Shown here: in pieces, positions 63,132-64,000 of the stretch | How the letters are laid out: each line of letters starts with the position of its first letter | Position numbering within the stretch: the first letter of the stretch is position 1 | From: an uncultured Oscillospiraceae bacterium | Lineage (GTDB): Bacteria; Bacillota; Clostridia; Oscillospirales; Oscillospiraceae | Direction: 5' to 3' | Assembly (NCBI GenBank): GCA_910587345.1 | Contig: CAJUKH010000043.1 | Location: forward strand, 337,857-401,856 | DNA: 64,000 nt | Made by a program: the position numbers and the translations under genes | The notes under the pieces: model-generated | The model's database searches: none | What the model was told of the DNA's origin: nothing | The model's input: only the letters and a program-made list of their open reading frames with translations

Positions 63132-64000
63132 CCATTATGAGAGCTGAACCACCTTCGATACCAATACCGAACCGGGTCCGTTTGAAGGGTGGTTATGCCA
63201 AACCTATGGGTGCGTGGACGTGGGGGCCATTCTTTGACCCGGCAATGAATGGCCCCCACCCCAAGGCTTGTTTTGTTATTCTGAACTGTTTTAATCATCA
63301 GGGGGAAGCCTTCCGGCAAGACCCACAGCCCGGCCGTTGAGGGCTGTGTTGCCTTACAGACGGGGCGGAGTCCTTGCGGGTAAAACCGCCTTTTCTTTTG
63401 TGGGAAAGCGGTGCGTTTTATCTTGCAGTTATTTTTTGCCTACCCAGCTGGGGCCACAGCCCAGCCGTTGGCGGCAGGCTGTCTCTTGGCGGCTATGCCG
63501 CTTAGAGACAGCTCGTGCCCTGCGGGCGCTTCGCCGCCTTACGGATGGGGCGTGCATCTTGCGGGTGAAACCGCTTTTTCTTTTGTGGGAAAAGTGGGAT
63601 ATTTTTATCTTGCAGTTGGTTTTTTGCCTGCCCGGCTGGGGCCAAAACCACTTTTTCTTTTGCACCGCAAAAGAAAAAGCGGTTCTGGACTCCGAAAAAG
63701 AAAAGGTGGACCAGTGGAAATGATTACGAGCTACGGTACAACCGGATAAAGTCCCAACCCTGCTTGGTTATCCCTTGGGTAAAAGACTTTAGGGTATCCC
63801 TCTTGTTTCCGGCGGCCAGCGTTTGAGCGACCCGTTGTCCCTTTTGCGCCACTGCCGTTGAGTGGGTGGAATACTGTACCACGTTCGTTGGTATCCACGC
63901 CGCCTGGGTGGGGTGAGAGGTGGCCGGGCGGGTGAGGACATCTGCCCTACGGAGTAGGATGGTTTTTGATGAGAGGAACCACCCCTCAAGCTGTGTAGGC
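63132..64000. other. Non-coding region at right edge
   Basis: About 870 bases without a gene I can support. Contents: a hairpin GGGGCCATTC/GAATGGCCCC at about 63220-63255, two diverged direct repeats (63359-63655), a long hairpin at 63646-63684 (AACCACTTTTTCTTTTGC with its complement, one mismatch) and some 300 bases of mixed sequence to the end. A reading frame at 63789-63989 (minus) is compositionally odd and lacks a ribosome site. It could be the flank of an element cut by the window. Confidence 0.5.
63359..63655. repeat. Two diverged direct repeats about 186 bp apart
   Basis: The series TTGCGGGT-AAACCGC, CTTTTCTTTTGTGGGAAA, TCTTGCAGTT, TTTTTGCCT.CCC and GCTGGGGCCA appears once at about 63374-63455 and again at about 63559-63642. 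Between them lies GCGCTTCGCCGCCTTACGGATG, of which variants occur near 51470. Confidence 0.7.

Noticed and set aside
63789..63989. 66-residue minus-strand frame at the right edge
   Set aside because: Composition rich in Arg, Pro and Trp typical of translated non-coding repeats; no ribosome site.

Overview
The window looks like a chromosome segment of a high-GC, anaerobic, spore-lineage Firmicute, most like a gut Oscillospiraceae (Flavonifractor/Lawsonibacter/Dysosmobacter type). The grounds are GC-rich codon use, consensus SigA promoters (TTGACA-N17-TATAAT type), strong Shine-Dalgarno sites, many S-layer-homology (SLH) proteins, 0A-box sequences, a flavodiiron protein, FMN-binding lipoproteins and a two-gene SufCB Fe-S system. 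No species can be named from the sequence alone.

Layout. 1-9.1 kb: a radical SAM protein cut by the window edge and an HD protein, 23S rRNA methyltransferase RlmA, an SDR reductase, an amino-acid permease with a structured leader, the sufC-sufB pair, a MATE exporter, a 14-bp tandem repeat and a GDPD phosphodiesterase. 9.2-16.3 kb: a complete F1Fo ATP synthase operon (atpIBEFHAGDC, minus strand) whose c subunit carries the two-carboxylate motif of Na+-coupled rotors. 16.7-23.0 kb: a secreted M60-family peptidase with a dockerin, translationally coupled to an SLH protein with a cohesin-like N-terminus. 23.1-31.4 kb: an orphan hybrid histidine kinase, a LysR regulator, and an operon of three membrane proteins plus an M24 (Xaa-Pro type) aminopeptidase.

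31.6-36.2 kb is an AT-richer accessory island. It holds a small serine recombinase, then two near-identical inverted sites bracketing a promoter that now points away from the downstream genes, then a HEPN-motif protein, a BspA-like LRR/SLH surface protein with 69-bp repeats, and a stand-alone Spo0A C-terminal-domain regulator. The bracketed promoter and the regulator's own upstream region share the 9-mer TTGTCGAAA (0A box). I read this as a candidate phase-variable, Spo0A-type-controlled surface-protein switch, and it is the main discovery lead.

36.3-53.9 kb: metG, membrane and DUF proteins, cinA, a GNAT enzyme, an amino-acid permease and a MarR regulator sharing an operator motif, a DUF4358-like protein, an SLH protein, a TPP riboswitch with thiT, a HAD phosphatase, a DEAD-box helicase behind a structured leader, a flavodiiron protein and an FMN-binding lipoprotein. 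54.3-64 kb: three tandem Xre-type paralogues with palindromic operators, a small DUF6809-like protein, an ABC-F ATPase, a broken SLH/transglutaminase-like gene, and a TetR regulator next to a secreted FMN/FAD fumarate-reductase-like lipoprotein. The last 0.9 kb is non-coding and contains diverged direct repeats.
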